Assembly (NCBI RefSeq): GCF_001931485.1
Contig: NZ_MSDV01000074.1
Span: forward strand, 80,001-144,000
From: Burkholderia sp. SRS-W-2-2016
Lineage (GTDB): Bacteria > Pseudomonadota > Gammaproteobacteria > Burkholderiales > Burkholderiaceae
Direction of reading: 5' to 3'
DNA: 64,000 nt
Part shown: positions 34,140 through 42,313 of the stretch, one piece after another
Position numbering within the stretch: position 1 is the stretch's first letter
Layout of the letters: each line of letters begins with the position of its first letter
The notes under the pieces: model-generated
Databases searched by the model: none
Told to the model about the DNA's origin: nothing
The model's input: the letters and a program-made list of their open reading frames with translations, nothing else
Translations under genes and position numbers: made by a program

Positions 34140-34154
34140 ATAACCTCCCGTTAT
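34140..34154. promoter_or_regulatory. Putative PcaQ-type operator at the pcaQ start
   Basis: ATAACCTCCCGTTAT is an inverted repeat (ATAAC-N5-GTTAT) whose last two bases are the first two of the pcaQ ATG. It resembles the ATAACC-N4-GGTTAA box reported for PcaQ in rhizobia. GTTATGCAA inside and beyond it (34150-34158) is repeated exactly at 34108-34116, 42 bp or four helical turns away. Binding here could repress pcaQ and activate pcaHG. Confidence 0.55.
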
Positions 34155-35187
34155 GCAACGCAGTCTCGCGGATAGCCGCGTCAAGTTCCGTCATCTTCAG
34201 TGCTTTCTGGCCGTCGCGCAATTCGGCAGCGTCCAGCGGGCGGCCCACAGTCTGTCCATCACGCAGCCGGCGGTGTCCAAAACGGTCGCCGAGCTGGAGG
34301 CGATTCTGGGCGTCAGGCTGTTCGAGCGCGGCCGCCACGGCGCGGTGCCGACCCGCGAGGGGCAGCTATTTATGCCGCATGCGAGCGCCTGCGTGAGCGC
34401 ACTGCGCCAGGGCGTCGATCTGCTCGCGCAAGCCGAAGGCGCGGCGGCCGCGACGCTCGAAATCGGCGTGCTGCCGACCGTCGCGGCGGTGCTGGTGCCA
34501 CCGGTGCTGCGGCAGTTCGCCGAGCAATGGCCGCGCGTGATCGTGCGGCTCGCGACCGGCGCGAATCCGGAACTGCTGGAGCGTCTGAAGGCGGGGTCGA
34601 TCGAATTTGCGATCGGCCGTCTTGCCGATCCCGAGCGGATGGTCGGCCTCAGTTTCGAGCAACTGTTTACCGAGCCGTTGATCGCAGTCGTGCGTGCCGG
34701 GCATCCGCTCGCGCAGGGGGCGGGCTTGCCGGTGACGTCGCTAGATGCGTTTACGGTCGTCTTGCCGCCGTTCGGCACGCTGATCCGCCAGTCGGCCGAA
34801 AGTCTGCTGGCCGCGTGGGGCGTGGCGCCGCTGTCGGGGTTCGTCGAGGTGTTGTCGGTGTCGACGGGGCGTGCGTTGACGCTCGAAAACGGCGCGGTCT
34901 GGTTCGTGCCGCAAAGCGCGGTCGAATACGAGCTCGCGCACGGGATGCTGGTGCGCCTGCCGCTGCCGTTCGCGGGGACCGGCGAGCCGGTCGGCCTGAT
35001 CCGGCGCTCGGATACACAGCCGTCGGCGGTCGGGCGTGCGTTCATCGAGGCGGTGCGCGAAGTCGCGCGGGAGCGGATGGCGGCAGTCGCGGACCACAAA
35101 GCGGGGAAAAAACCGCGCAAAAGCGCCGGTAAAAATACCCGCGCGCCGGCTCGCAAAAGTGGCCGAAGCAACCCGCCGGAACACTGA
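34153..35187 (+). CDS. pcaQ: LysR-type regulator of protocatechuate catabolism
   Basis: This 344-residue LysR protein has a winged helix-turn-helix at residues about 10-70 (FRHLQCFLAVAQFGSVQRAA, LSITQPAVSKTVAELEAILG). An inducer-binding domain (IGVLPTVAAVLVPPVLRQFA near 110) follows, then an unusual basic Lys/Arg/Pro-rich tail of about 40 residues. PcaQ proteins respond to beta-carboxy-muconate pathway metabolites and activate pca genes. Divergence from pcaHG supports the assignment. No ribosome site precedes the ATG and an operator-like repeat overlaps it, so translation may be leaderless or start slightly downstream. Confidence 0.87.
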   Translation: MQRSLADSRVKFRHLQCFLAVAQFGSVQRAAHSLSITQPAVSKTVAELEAILGVRLFERGRHGAVPTREGQLFMPHASACVSALRQGVDLLAQAEGAAAATLEIGVLPTVAAVLVPPVLRQFAEQWPRVIVRLATGANPELLERLKAGSIEFAIGRLADPERMVGLSFEQLFTEPLIAVVRAGHPLAQGAGLPVTSLDAFTVVLPPFGTLIRQSAESLLAAWGVAPLSGFVEVLSVSTGRALTLENGAVWFVPQSAVEYELAHGMLVRLPLPFAGTGEPVGLIRRSDTQPSAVGRAFIEAVREVARERMAAVADHKAGKKPRKSAGKNTRAPARKSGRSNPPEH

Positions 35188-35439
35188 TGCGACGCGGCGC
35201 GGGCCGCGCGCGAGCGGGCACGACCGCTGCACGCATCAACGTTTGAACCATTCAGTACAAAATCGCGGTTGCGAATGCCCCGCGACCCGGTGTACAAACA
35301 CGGTGCGAAAGCCGCCGCGGCCCGCGCGTTGCGGCGGCGCACCACTCATCATGCAGCCCGCCGCGAATGGCCGGCACAGTTCGCGCCGAATCCCGGCAAC
35401 ACCGGCCATCCGCCAGAAAGACCGTACAAGGAGATTGTC

Positions 35440-36567
35440 ATGCCCAGCGACTTGCCCACTCCAGAGGCCGCGCAGCGCGCCGTGTTGGCGCCGGAGCACA
35501 ATCCGCTCGGCACGGCCGGCATCGAATTCGTCGAATTCGCCGCGCGCGACCCGCGCGGGCTCGGCGAGACCTTCACCCGGCTCGGCTTCAAGGCGATTGC
35601 GCGACATATCAGCAAGGACGTGACGCTATACCGCCAGGGCGAGATGAATTTCCTGATCAACGCGGAGCCCGATTCGTTCGCCGCGCGCTACGCGGAAGAG
35701 TACGGCGTCGGCATCTGCGCGATCGGGATTCGCGTGGCCGATGCGCAGCGCGCGTTCGAGCGCGCGGTGGAACTCGGCGCGTGGGAATTCGAGGGCGAGC
35801 GTCTCGGCGCCGGCGAGCTGCTGATCCCGGCGATCCAGGGGATCGGCGATTCGCATATCTATTTTGTCGACCGCTGGCGCGGCCGCGGCGGTCAGCGCGG
35901 TGGCCTGGGCGATATCTCGATCTTCGACATCGACTTCCGGCCGATCGAAATCGACACCGCCGAGGCCGACCTGAAACACGCGGGCAGCGGCCTGAGCGCG
36001 GTCGATCATCTGACGCAGACCGTCGGCGAAGGCCGCATGCAGGAATGGATCGACTTCTATCGCGACCTGCTCAACTTCCGCGAGATTCATGAACTGCACG
36101 CGAACTGGCACGTGTCGGCGGAATCGCGCGTGATGGTGTCGCCGTGCGGCGCGATCCGCGTGCCGCTGTACGAGGAAGGCACGCGCCGGACCACGCTGAT
36201 GCACGAGTACTTGCCCGATCATCCGGGCGAGGGCGTGCAGCATATCGCGCTCGCCACCGACGATATCTTCGCGTGCGTCGAGCAACTGCTCGCGAACGGC
36301 GTCGAATTTGTCGAGCCGCCGCCGCGCTACTACGATCAGCTCGACGCGCGTTTGCCGGGCCATGGGCTCGACGTCGAACGTCTGCGCCGCACGCATGTGC
36401 TGGTGGATGGCGAGATCGGCGCGGACGGCGTGCCGCTGCTGTTTTTCCAGACCTTCGTGCGGCGCCGCGCCGGCGAGATCTTCTTCGAGATCGTGCAGCG
36501 TCGCGGACACCACGGTTTCGGCGAAGGCAATCTTGCCGCGCTCGCGCAGGCGCGTACGGGCGGTTAA
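35440..36567 (+). CDS. 4-hydroxyphenylpyruvate dioxygenase-like protein
   Basis: This 375-residue two-domain vicinal-oxygen-chelate enzyme has an N-terminal fold with GIEFVEFAARDPRGLGETF. The C-terminal fold carries the iron ligands His in SAVDHLTQTV (near residue 190), His in GVQHIALATDD (near 270) and Glu in IFFEIVQRRGHHGFG (near 350), and FFQTFVRRRAG precedes the Glu. HPPD makes homogentisate from 4-hydroxyphenylpyruvate. No homogentisate genes are near; the neighbours are protocatechuate genes, so a related alpha-keto-acid substrate is possible. An AAGGAGA ribosome site sets the start at 35440. It converges with a LysR gene across a perfect palindrome. Confidence 0.83.
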   Translation: MPSDLPTPEAAQRAVLAPEHNPLGTAGIEFVEFAARDPRGLGETFTRLGFKAIARHISKDVTLYRQGEMNFLINAEPDSFAARYAEEYGVGICAIGIRVADAQRAFERAVELGAWEFEGERLGAGELLIPAIQGIGDSHIYFVDRWRGRGGQRGGLGDISIFDIDFRPIEIDTAEADLKHAGSGLSAVDHLTQTVGEGRMQEWIDFYRDLLNFREIHELHANWHVSAESRVMVSPCGAIRVPLYEEGTRRTTLMHEYLPDHPGEGVQHIALATDDIFACVEQLLANGVEFVEPPPRYYDQLDARLPGHGLDVERLRRTHVLVDGEIGADGVPLLFFQTFVRRRAGEIFFEIVQRRGHHGFGEGNLAALAQARTGG

Positions 36568-36575
36568 TGATTCGT

Positions 36576-36603
36576 GCGGGCGGGTGATCGATCACCCGCC
36601 CGC
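36576..36603. repeat. Perfect 28-bp palindrome between convergent genes
   Basis: GCGGGCGGGTGATC followed directly by its exact reverse complement, running through the last codons of the LysR gene. As RNA it gives a 12-bp hairpin with a TCGA loop. There is no T-run, so it may be a transcription roadblock or Rho-assisted end for both genes, or a protein-binding site. Confidence 0.8.
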
Positions 36604-37524
36604 TGGCCGCTCCGCAAGCTCCGGATAACTCGCCCCATACGCGGCGGCTTCCCGTAACAACCACTCGCGAAAACTCGCGAGCGGCTTGCCGTGACTCAGT
36701 TCGGTCGGATACACGAGGTAGTACGCGGCGTCGGCGACCGCGGGCGCCTCGAACGGCATCACGAGGCCGAACTGCTGCAACTGCTTGTCGACGAAAAAGC
36801 GCGGCACCAGCGCGATGCCCAGGCCTGCCGCGGCCGCGCTGATCAGCATCGTGTGCAGCTCGTAGCGCACCCCCTGCATCGCGCGGTTATCGTCGATGTC
36901 GAGACTGGCGAACCACGACGCCCAGCCGTCGGGCCGCGTGGTCGAATGCAGCAGCGGATAGTCGAGCAGGTCGGCGGCGTGCCGGACCGGCTGCTTCAGC
37001 AGACTCGCCGCGCACACCGGCACCACTTCCTCACTAAACAGAAAATCCGCTGACGTTCCCGGCCATGTCGGCTTGCCGTAATGAATCGCGGCTTCGAACG
37101 GCGTGTCGGCAAACGCGAAGGTCGCGGTGCGCACGCCCATGTTCACGCGCACGTCCGGGTATTGGCGGTTGAACGCGTCCATGCGCGGAATCAGCCATTG
37201 CGACGCGAAAGTCGGCAGCACCGCGAGCTCCAGATAACCGCCGCCGCTGCCGTGCGCGATGATCGACAGCGTGTCGCGGTCGAGCTGTTCGAGCGAGCGC
37301 CGCACCTGCGCGCTGTACACCTTGCCCGCCCGCGTCAGCACCACGCGTTGCTTGACGCGCGCGAACAGCCGCACGCCGAGATTGCTTTCGAGCGTATTGA
37401 TCTGCCGGGACACCGCGCTTTCGGTGAGAAACAGTTCGCGCGCCGCAAGCGTGAAGCTTTCATGCCGGGCGGCGGCTTCGAACGCGAGCAGCGCGCCCAT
37501 GTTGGGAATCCTGAACTTTCGCAC
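36592..37524 (-). CDS. LysR family regulator, GcvA-like
   Basis: This 310-residue protein has an N-terminal helix-turn-helix (GALLAFEAAARHESFTLAAR, FLTESAVSRQINTLESNLG) typical of GcvA-type LysR regulators, and a substrate-binding domain (LELAVLPTFASQWLIPRM near residue 98). The start is GTG at 37524, since GcvA-like proteins carry the RIPNMGAL segment; an ATG at 37500 would cut it. It is divergent from the DUF1338 gene (129 nt between starts) and is the likely regulator of it, an inference from orientation. Confidence 0.88.
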   Translation of the reverse strand: MRKFRIPNMGALLAFEAAARHESFTLAARELFLTESAVSRQINTLESNLGVRLFARVKQRVVLTRAGKVYSAQVRRSLEQLDRDTLSIIAHGSGGGYLELAVLPTFASQWLIPRMDAFNRQYPDVRVNMGVRTATFAFADTPFEAAIHYGKPTWPGTSADFLFSEEVVPVCAASLLKQPVRHAADLLDYPLLHSTTRPDGWASWFASLDIDDNRAMQGVRYELHTMLISAAAAGLGIALVPRFFVDKQLQQFGLVMPFEAPAVADAAYYLVYPTELSHGKPLASFREWLLREAAAYGASYPELAERPAGG

Positions 37525-37652
37525 GTTAATTCCGAAAACTCATCAAGTGGCCAGTTTATCTCGCTTTACGGGGCCAGAGCCGATTCTCAATAATGGCGGT
37601 CGTTATCGAGCGCCGCTGCGGTCGCTCGCCGTAGAGCTTGGAGATCCAGAAG

Positions 37653-38690
37653 ATGCGAAACCTGAACAACGCAAATGTCGAGCAACTGCTGTCGACCCTA
37701 CTCGGCGCGGAGAAAACCGCGCGGCTCTTCGCGACTCTGAATCGTCCGGCGGTGCTCGCCGAGTGGGAAAACGGCAGCGTCACGCGCGCCGAACTCGCGC
37801 AGGCGCTGAACATGGCGCTGTTCGACGATCTGCTCGCGCGCTCGGAAAACGGCCGCCGCTATACCGACGAAACGGTTGCGGCCGGCGGCAGCGTGTACTT
37901 CGATCACGGCGCGCTGCGCACGGTGCGCTGGCCGCACAGCGGCGCACTGCCGCCCGGCGAGGCTGCGTTCGCGCGGATCCTGCGGCCGCTCGGTTTCAGC
38001 GTCGCCGGCCGCTATCCGCTCGACCGGCTCGGCATGACCGGCCGCGCATGGGCGCATGACGACGCGCCGGACGAAATCGCGCAGTTTTTCGTCAGCGAGC
38101 TGCACCCCGAGCGCTTTTCCGTGGCGTTCCAGCAGGCGGTGACGAACGTGATCGGCGCGTCGCGCGATCCGTTGACGCCACGCGCGAGCGGCTTGCTGTG
38201 GGAACTCGAGCGCGACGGCGTGCTGCCGCTTGGCGCCGCGCAAGAACTATTGCCGGTGCTCGTCGGCGCGTTCGCGCGTCAGCACGAGATGCCCAGCGAA
38301 GCCGATTACGACGCGTTGTTGAAGGAGTCGGCGGAAATGGCGTGGATCGCGACCGAGGGCAACGCGTTCAATCACGCGACCGATCGCGTCGCCGACGTGT
38401 TCCAACTGTCGGACGACGAAAAAGCCAAGGGCCGGCCGATGAAGCCCGACGTCGAGCACTCCCGTTCGGGCCGGGTGTTCCAGACCGCGTATCGCGCGGA
38501 TATCGTGCGGCGCGAGTTTCGCGCGTTTGACGGCAGCATTGTCACGCGCGACGTGCCGGGCTCGTTCTACGAATTCATCACGCGCAAGCGAGGTTTCGAT
38601 CAGGACACGCGTCGCTGGGAAACCGACCTGCGTTTCGACGCGGGCAACGCGCAGGGGATCTTCCGGATGACCGCCGGCGCGGCAGCCTGA
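37653..38690 (+). CDS. DUF1338 protein, 2-oxoadipate dioxygenase/decarboxylase-like (HglS family)
   Basis: This 345-residue protein belongs to the DUF1338 family: the iron-ligand His region SVYFDHGALRTVRW near residue 80, LGMTGRAWAHDDAPDEIAQF near 127, TEGNAFNHATDRVADV near 235 and PGSFYEFITRKRG near 305 (Glu). Characterised HglS enzymes oxidise and decarboxylate 2-oxoadipate to 2-hydroxyglutarate in lysine breakdown. This copy is shorter than Pseudomonas HglS (about 460) and E. coli YdcJ (about 450), so substrate assignment is provisional. The ATG at 37653 follows a TTGGAG ribosome site. A divergent GcvA-like regulator lies upstream. Confidence 0.8.
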   Translation: MRNLNNANVEQLLSTLLGAEKTARLFATLNRPAVLAEWENGSVTRAELAQALNMALFDDLLARSENGRRYTDETVAAGGSVYFDHGALRTVRWPHSGALPPGEAAFARILRPLGFSVAGRYPLDRLGMTGRAWAHDDAPDEIAQFFVSELHPERFSVAFQQAVTNVIGASRDPLTPRASGLLWELERDGVLPLGAAQELLPVLVGAFARQHEMPSEADYDALLKESAEMAWIATEGNAFNHATDRVADVFQLSDDEKAKGRPMKPDVEHSRSGRVFQTAYRADIVRREFRAFDGSIVTRDVPGSFYEFITRKRGFDQDTRRWETDLRFDAGNAQGIFRMTAGAAA

Positions 38691-38742
38691 GCGCACGCAA
38701 CGGCGCGTGCGCCTGAGCGCGACGAATGCTTCGGAGTGCGCG

Positions 38743-39378
38743 CTATTTCTTCGCCGGCTCGACGACGGCCGCCGGCGTATGCGCGAGATCGGCATTGGTC
38801 GCCATCCACAATACCTCGGCGTCTTCGTCGCTGGTGGACACCGCTGCGTGACCGGTGCGGCTGTCGAAGTAGAGGCTGTCGCCCGCGTTCAGATGCGTCG
38901 GCGCGTACAGCTCCGAATACAGGCACACGCTGCCGCTGATCACGTACAGAAATTCTTCGCCTTCGTGGCGGCCCCAGTCGTCGAACGCGTCGAGCGTGTG
39001 CGCGGAGATGCGGATACGAAACGGCAGCATCGCCTTGTGCGCGAGATCGGTGGCGAGCAGTTCCATCTGATAGCCGCGATACGCGTGACGCTGACCCTCG
39101 TCCTTGCGGGTCAGCGCGCGCCGGCCGCTCGCGCTGACCTTCGGCGTCGAGCCGAACAGCTCGCCGATTTCGATCTTCAGGCCCAGCACGATTTTCTGCA
39201 GCACGTCGAAAGTGGGGGACATCAGGCCGTTTTCGACTTTCGACAGCGTCGAGCGCGACACGCCGCACAGGCGGCTCGCGGTTTCGAGCGTCAGGTCCTG
39301 CGCCTGACGCGCGGCGCGCACGCGTCGACCGAGGTCGGTGGTGGAGGGATCGGCGGGTTTGCTGAGGTGGCTGTCCAT
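38743..39378 (-). CDS. XRE-family regulator with C-terminal cupin
   Basis: This 211-residue protein has a helix-turn-helix at residues about 15-70 (LTLETASRLCGVSRSTLSKV, ENGLMSPTFDVLQKI). A cupin domain follows near 115-190 (GRHEGEEFLYVISGSVCLYS, LNAGDSLYFDSRTGHAA) that probably binds a small ligand or metal. Members control catabolic or amino-acid genes. The long upstream frame is not homologous, so the ATG at 39378 is used. The next gene upstream, in the same direction, is a PEP-mutase-type lyase 256 nt away. Targets are unknown. Confidence 0.9.
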   Translation of the reverse strand: MDSHLSKPADPSTTDLGRRVRAARQAQDLTLETASRLCGVSRSTLSKVENGLMSPTFDVLQKIVLGLKIEIGELFGSTPKVSASGRRALTRKDEGQRHAYRGYQMELLATDLAHKAMLPFRIRISAHTLDAFDDWGRHEGEEFLYVISGSVCLYSELYAPTHLNAGDSLYFDSRTGHAAVSTSDEDAEVLWMATNADLAHTPAAVVEPAKK

Positions 39379-39634
39379 GGGCTTGCTGCGGTTCGGCTGC
39401 GCGCGGTATCGGGCGGATGATGTTTCCGATAATAACATTTGGCGCGGCGCGTTTATCCGGCGGGCATCGGCGGTGGGAGCGACGCTGCGCACCTGAGCGA
39501 TTTGAGCACATACGTTCGATGCTTTCGGGGGCGCGAGTGGGAAGCTGTGCGCTGGCAGCAGGGATATGCACAGCGTTCGCGTCCCTTTCGCATCGGAAAC
39601 CCGCAGGCTTTGAGCGGCCGCTTTTATGGCGGCT

Positions 39635-40456
39635 TCACGCGCCCCGCTTGAACAACTCGTTGAGCGTCGCACCCGGCGCCGCGCCGCTGAAAGCGAAGCG
39701 GCCATCGGCCAGCGCCTCGGCGGCCGAGATGAATCCGCCCCACGCCGCGCGCGCCAGAGCGCCGCCCACGCTGATACGCCGCACGCCGAGCGCGGCTACA
39801 TCCTGCAACGTCAGCTCCGACGTCGAGCCGATCAGCAGATTGACCGGCTTCGGCGCGACCGCTGCGACCACCGCCTCGATCTGCTCGCGCGTCTGGATGC
39901 CGGGCGCGTACAGACAGTCGGCGCCGGCCGCCGCATACGCTTGCAGACGCGCAATCGCATCGTCGAGATCCGGTTTGCCGGCGAAGAAGTTTTCCGCGCG
40001 GCCAATCAGCAACGTATCGCCGCCGCTCTGATCGATGGCCTTGCGCGCCGCGCTTACGCGTTGCGCCGCGACGTCGATCGGAAACAGCGGCGCGGCGGAA
40101 TCGCCGGTCGAGTCTTCGATCGACAGCCCCGCGACCCCGGTTCCGACCGCTAGCGTCACGCTTTCGGCCACTTCGTCCGAACTGCTACCGAAGCCGTTTT
40201 CGAAGTCCGCATTGACCGGCAGATCGGTGGCATCGACGATCGCGCGCAGATGCGCAAGGATCGCTTCGCGCGGCAGCGTGTTGTCCGCGTGACCAGTCGA
40301 CCACGCGAAACCGGAACTGGTGGTCGCGAGCGCCTGGAAGCCGAGCGTTTGCAGATAACGGGCGCTGCCCGCATCCCACGGATTGGGCAGCACGAAACAG
40401 CCGGACGTGTGCAGCGCGCGGAACGCGGCGCGTTTTTCGGCAACGGTGCGGGGCAT
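39635..40456 (-). CDS. Isocitrate lyase/phosphoenolpyruvate mutase family enzyme
   Basis: This 273-residue TIM-barrel protein has LPNPWDAGSARYLQTLGFQA near residue 23, the metal/substrate motif VNADFENGFG near 80, LSIEDSTGD near 110 and LIGRAENFFAG near 150. Family members cleave or form C-C or C-P bonds of 2-oxo acids (2-methylisocitrate lyase, oxaloacetate decarboxylase, PEP mutase). The KKCGH catalytic motif of true isocitrate lyases is absent, so the reaction is undetermined. It seems to be monocistronic. Confidence 0.85.
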   Translation of the reverse strand: MPRTVAEKRAAFRALHTSGCFVLPNPWDAGSARYLQTLGFQALATTSSGFAWSTGHADNTLPREAILAHLRAIVDATDLPVNADFENGFGSSSDEVAESVTLAVGTGVAGLSIEDSTGDSAAPLFPIDVAAQRVSAARKAIDQSGGDTLLIGRAENFFAGKPDLDDAIARLQAYAAAGADCLYAPGIQTREQIEAVVAAVAPKPVNLLIGSTSELTLQDVAALGVRRISVGGALARAAWGGFISAAEALADGRFAFSGAAPGATLNELFKRGA

Positions 40457-40553
40457 TTGCGGTTCTCCGGTGGAGTTAGGTCAACTCGGGGGCAGGTAAA
40501 GCGGCGTTCGTCATCGGCAAGTCTATGCCGGTATCGGCCGTACAAACGAAAAA

Positions 40554-40587
40554 AACGAGCACATGCTTCGCAAAGCATGTGCTCGTT
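40554..40587 (-). terminator. Strong terminator of the DUF4148 gene
   Basis: A 15-bp perfect stem (AACGAGCACATGCTT and its complement) with loop CGCA and A-runs to the left, which are T-runs for the minus strand. It lies about 90 nt past the DUF4148 stop and isolates it from the lyase gene. Confidence 0.93.
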
Positions 40588-40677
40588 TCTTGACGAATAA
40601 AACGGGCGCCGGCCCGACAGCGCGGCAGTCAGACCCGGCGCCGTTCGCCCTTATCCGTTATACGGTCGCGGCATGTA

Positions 40678-40986
40678 TCACTGATCGGCCGGATTGACCC
40701 ACATCGGATGCTGGCCCGATTGCGACGATCCGCCCATCGACGACCCATATCCCGACGTGTCGCCCTGACCATTTGCCTTCATCTTGGCGACGCGCGCTTC
40801 GGCGGCCTGGATGTCGGCCGGATATTGCGGATCGCGCGCGGTCGCCGGGTTATAGCCGGCCTGTTCGAGTTGCTTCACTTCGTTGATCACTTCCGCGCGC
40901 GTGACCGGCTGCTCCGTTTGCGCGAACGAGATGGCCGGCGCCGCGAACGCGGCCGCCAACGCGACTGCCTGGATGAGCGATTTCAT
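40678..40986 (-). CDS. DUF4148 periplasmic small protein
   Basis: This 102-residue precursor has a signal peptide (KSLIQAVALAAAFAAPAISFA) followed by the DUF4148 core VTRAEVINEVKQLEQAGYNP, then DPQYPADIQAAEARVAK. The C-terminal tail is rich in Gly, Ser and Gln. The family is abundant in Burkholderia and Ralstonia, is exported and has no known function. A GGAGGG ribosome site and a strong terminator indicate a monocistronic, probably well-expressed gene. Confidence 0.92.
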   Translation of the reverse strand: MKSLIQAVALAAAFAAPAISFAQTEQPVTRAEVINEVKQLEQAGYNPATARDPQYPADIQAAEARVAKMKANGQGDTSGYGSSMGGSSQSGQHPMWVNPADQ

Positions 40987-41193
40987 AAGTTTTCCCTCCG
41001 AGAGTGTTGGTCCGGGAGCACAGCGGTACCGGCGCCCATTGACCCAGTCTAGAGGGAGGCCTGCCCCTTAGAAAACGGTGGGCACGCTAATTCAGTATTG
41101 CAGCAAACAGCCAGTCGGCATGCTGTAATCCCGCCGCCGCGACTTTCGTAAAGTGCGCATCGTAAAGCGCGCAACGACTCGTTAGCGCAGGCC

Positions 41194-42279
41194 TTAAACC
41201 CCTTCGCGCACGCCGACGCGATAAGCGCTGACCTGCCGGTAAGTCTCGCCGGGCCGCAGGATCACTTCGTCGCGCTCGCTCATATTGACTTCGTTCGGAA
41301 AACCGCCTGTTTCGAGGCACAAACCGGCGTATTGCTGATAACGCGCACCGCCGCGTCCCGCGTTGCCGTTCAGCGCATTGCCGCTGTAAAACTGCAGCCC
41401 GCGTTGATCGGTCAGCACGCGCAGCTCGCGCCCGCTGCCCGGATCGTAAGCACATGCAACTTCACGCACGGGCCGAGCGTTGCCGTCGCTTGTGGCCTCG
41501 GCCGCCGCGCGCAGCACATAGCAATGATCGAAGCCGCCGGCGCGCGCGAGTTGCGCATGCGGCCAGTCGAGCCGGCCGCCAATCGGCGCGCTCTGCCGGA
41601 AGTCGAACGCATTGCCGGCAACCTCGGCGAGCTTGCACGGAATCAGCGACGCATCGACTTCGAAGAAGCGCTCCGCGTCGATCGTCAGCACATGGCCGCG
41701 AATGTCGGTGCCCGCCTGACCGGTCAGATTGAAGTACGGGTGACTGGTCAGATTGAGCGGGGTCGGCGCGTCGGTGATCGCTTCGTATTCGATCGTCAGC
41801 GTGCCGTCGTCGTCGAGCGAATAGCGCACCTGCACGGTCACGTTGCCGGGAAAACCGGCGTCGCCTTCGGGCGACTCCAACCGCATCAGCAACGCGCCGT
41901 CGTCCTCGCTCACATCCCACAGCGCGCGATGAAAACCGACCGTCCCGCCATGCAGCAGGTTCGCGCCTTCGTTGCGATCGAGCGTGTATTCGATGCCGTC
42001 GAGCGCAAAGCGCGCGCCGGCAATCCGGTTCGCCCAGCGACCGATCAGTCCGCCCATATACGTGGTCGCGGCCGCGTATTCGGCGGGCGTGTCGTGACCG
42101 AGCAGGATATCGCCGAGACGCCCCGCGCGATCCGGCGCATGCCACGACACCAGCGTCGCGCCGAGGTCGCTGATCGCGACTTTCATGCCGTGCGCGTTAC
42201 GCAGCGTATAGAGCCGCACGCGATCGCCGCCTTGCAGCGTGCCCCACGACTCGGAAGAAACTTGTGCAATGCTGATCAT
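41194..42279 (-). CDS. galM: Aldose 1-epimerase (mutarotase)
   Basis: This 361-residue galactose mutarotase-like protein interconverts alpha and beta anomers of aldoses. Markers are the substrate-binding GGLIGRWANRIAGARFALDG near residue 75, LLHGGTVGFHRALWDV near 108 with the catalytic His, NLTSHPYFNLTG near 180 with the second His, and GLCLETGGFPNEVNM near 315 with the catalytic Glu. It lies directly downstream of xylR in the same direction (34-nt gap), so it probably serves xylose or arabinose anomerisation. Start at 42279; the longer frame overlaps xylR. Confidence 0.94.
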   Translation of the reverse strand: MISIAQVSSESWGTLQGGDRVRLYTLRNAHGMKVAISDLGATLVSWHAPDRAGRLGDILLGHDTPAEYAAATTYMGGLIGRWANRIAGARFALDGIEYTLDRNEGANLLHGGTVGFHRALWDVSEDDGALLMRLESPEGDAGFPGNVTVQVRYSLDDDGTLTIEYEAITDAPTPLNLTSHPYFNLTGQAGTDIRGHVLTIDAERFFEVDASLIPCKLAEVAGNAFDFRQSAPIGGRLDWPHAQLARAGGFDHCYVLRAAAEATSDGNARPVREVACAYDPGSGRELRVLTDQRGLQFYSGNALNGNAGRGGARYQQYAGLCLETGGFPNEVNMSERDEVILRPGETYRQVSAYRVGVREGV

Positions 42280-42313
42280 GTGATCCGTGCGAGAGAGAGG
42301 AAAAAGAGCAGGT

